DNA from: Oligoflexia bacterium
GTDB lineage: Bacteria; Bdellovibrionota; Bdellovibrionia; Bdellovibrionales; UBA1609
DNA length: 15,019 nucleotides
Assembly: GCA_026914095.1 (NCBI GenBank)
Contig: JAPPIY010000337.1
Span: 1 to 15,019, forward strand
Direction: 5' to 3'
Shown piece by piece: positions 14,821 through 15,019 of the stretch (positions within the stretch are counted from its first letter, which is position 1; the number at the start of each line of letters is the position of its first letter). The position numbers were made by a program, and so were the translations under genes. The notes under the pieces are model-generated. The model was not told the origin of the DNA and made no database searches. It saw nothing but the letters and a program-made list of their open reading frames with translations.

Positions 14821-15019
14821 TTAAAGTTTGACTAATATATCCCCACTCAAAATTGTCTGATCAGCGTATTCCAAAAACTGAGGGTTCCACTCATAGACAG
14901 CCAATATTTTATAAGGCCAGCCATAATGTTTTCTTTCCTGGCAATAATCACTGCAAAAGCAAATTTCATCTTTATTTTTGCCGCATAGCATTTTATCTGT
15001 TCTGACTTCCACATGACCG
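14821..15019 (-). CDS. Small Cys-rich protein, N-terminus outside the window
   Basis: The frame is open to the window edge; the GTG at 15012 is one possible start, but codons for Gly-His lie in frame before it. The visible part has four cysteines in 15 residues (LCGKNKDEICFCSDYCQE), a possible metal-binding cluster, then GWPYKILAVYEWNPQFLEY and a C-terminus ILSGDILVKL. It ends seven bases before the mfd start, which suggests one transcript and possible translational coupling with the TTG start of mfd. No family is recognised. Confidence 0.6.
   Translation of the reverse strand, partial: GHVEVRTDKMLCGKNKDEICFCSDYCQERKHYGWPYKILAVYEWNPQFLEYADQTILSGDILVKL

Overview
The window comes from a Gram-negative bacterium with an AT-rich genome (roughly a third to two-fifths G+C by eye). 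It encodes an outer-membrane beta-barrel transporter, two exported proteins and a murein-peptide peptidase. TTG and GTG starts and many small palindromic repeats also occur. A Bdellovibrionota/deltaproteobacterial or other proteobacterial host fits, but the sequence alone does not settle the phylum.

Layout: (1) Bases 1-1106, + strand: the 3' part of an ATP-grasp-like protein. (2) 1107-1355: a convergent intergenic region with two palindromic repeat elements. (3) 1356-5915, - strand: a very large protein with a Sec-type hydrophobic N-terminus, a complete J-domain with HPD, and about 1,380 residues of unrecognised, partly hydrophobic and Cys-rich sequence. Its 5' end carries an in-frame palindromic element. 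(4) 6136-6541: gene debris, including a truncated J-domain copy that shares 119 identical bases with the large gene. (5) 6653-10242, - strand: a type XI secretion (Slam/DUF560) locus. The transporter is at 8878-10242 and its presumed cargo, with a TbpB-like C-terminal barrel, is at 6653-7993. The 884 bp between them hold a nested inverted-repeat element and one possible 39-residue ORF. (6) 10243-10702: upstream DNA with a good promoter for the transporter and possible coding debris. (7) 10703-11362, + strand: an MpaA-like M14 peptidase. (8) 11484-14813, - strand: mfd, carrying an in-frame palindromic element. (9) 14821-15019, - strand: the C-terminal part of a small Cys-rich protein, probably cotranscribed with mfd.

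The strongest functional unit is the transporter/cargo pair. The transporter has an N-terminal TPR domain and a DUF560-type barrel. The cargo has a cleavable, non-lipoprotein signal peptide, four degenerate Trp-centred helical repeats, and a C-terminal TbpB-like barrel, which is the part Slam proteins are known to recognise. This suggests a soluble protein released or displayed at the cell surface.

The second theme is a family of short palindromic elements sharing the ends GATTCCC and GGGAATGA. They are scattered in intergenic DNA and have inserted in frame into two protein genes. The sequence also contains a recent gene-conversion-like block between the large J-domain gene and its upstream remnant.
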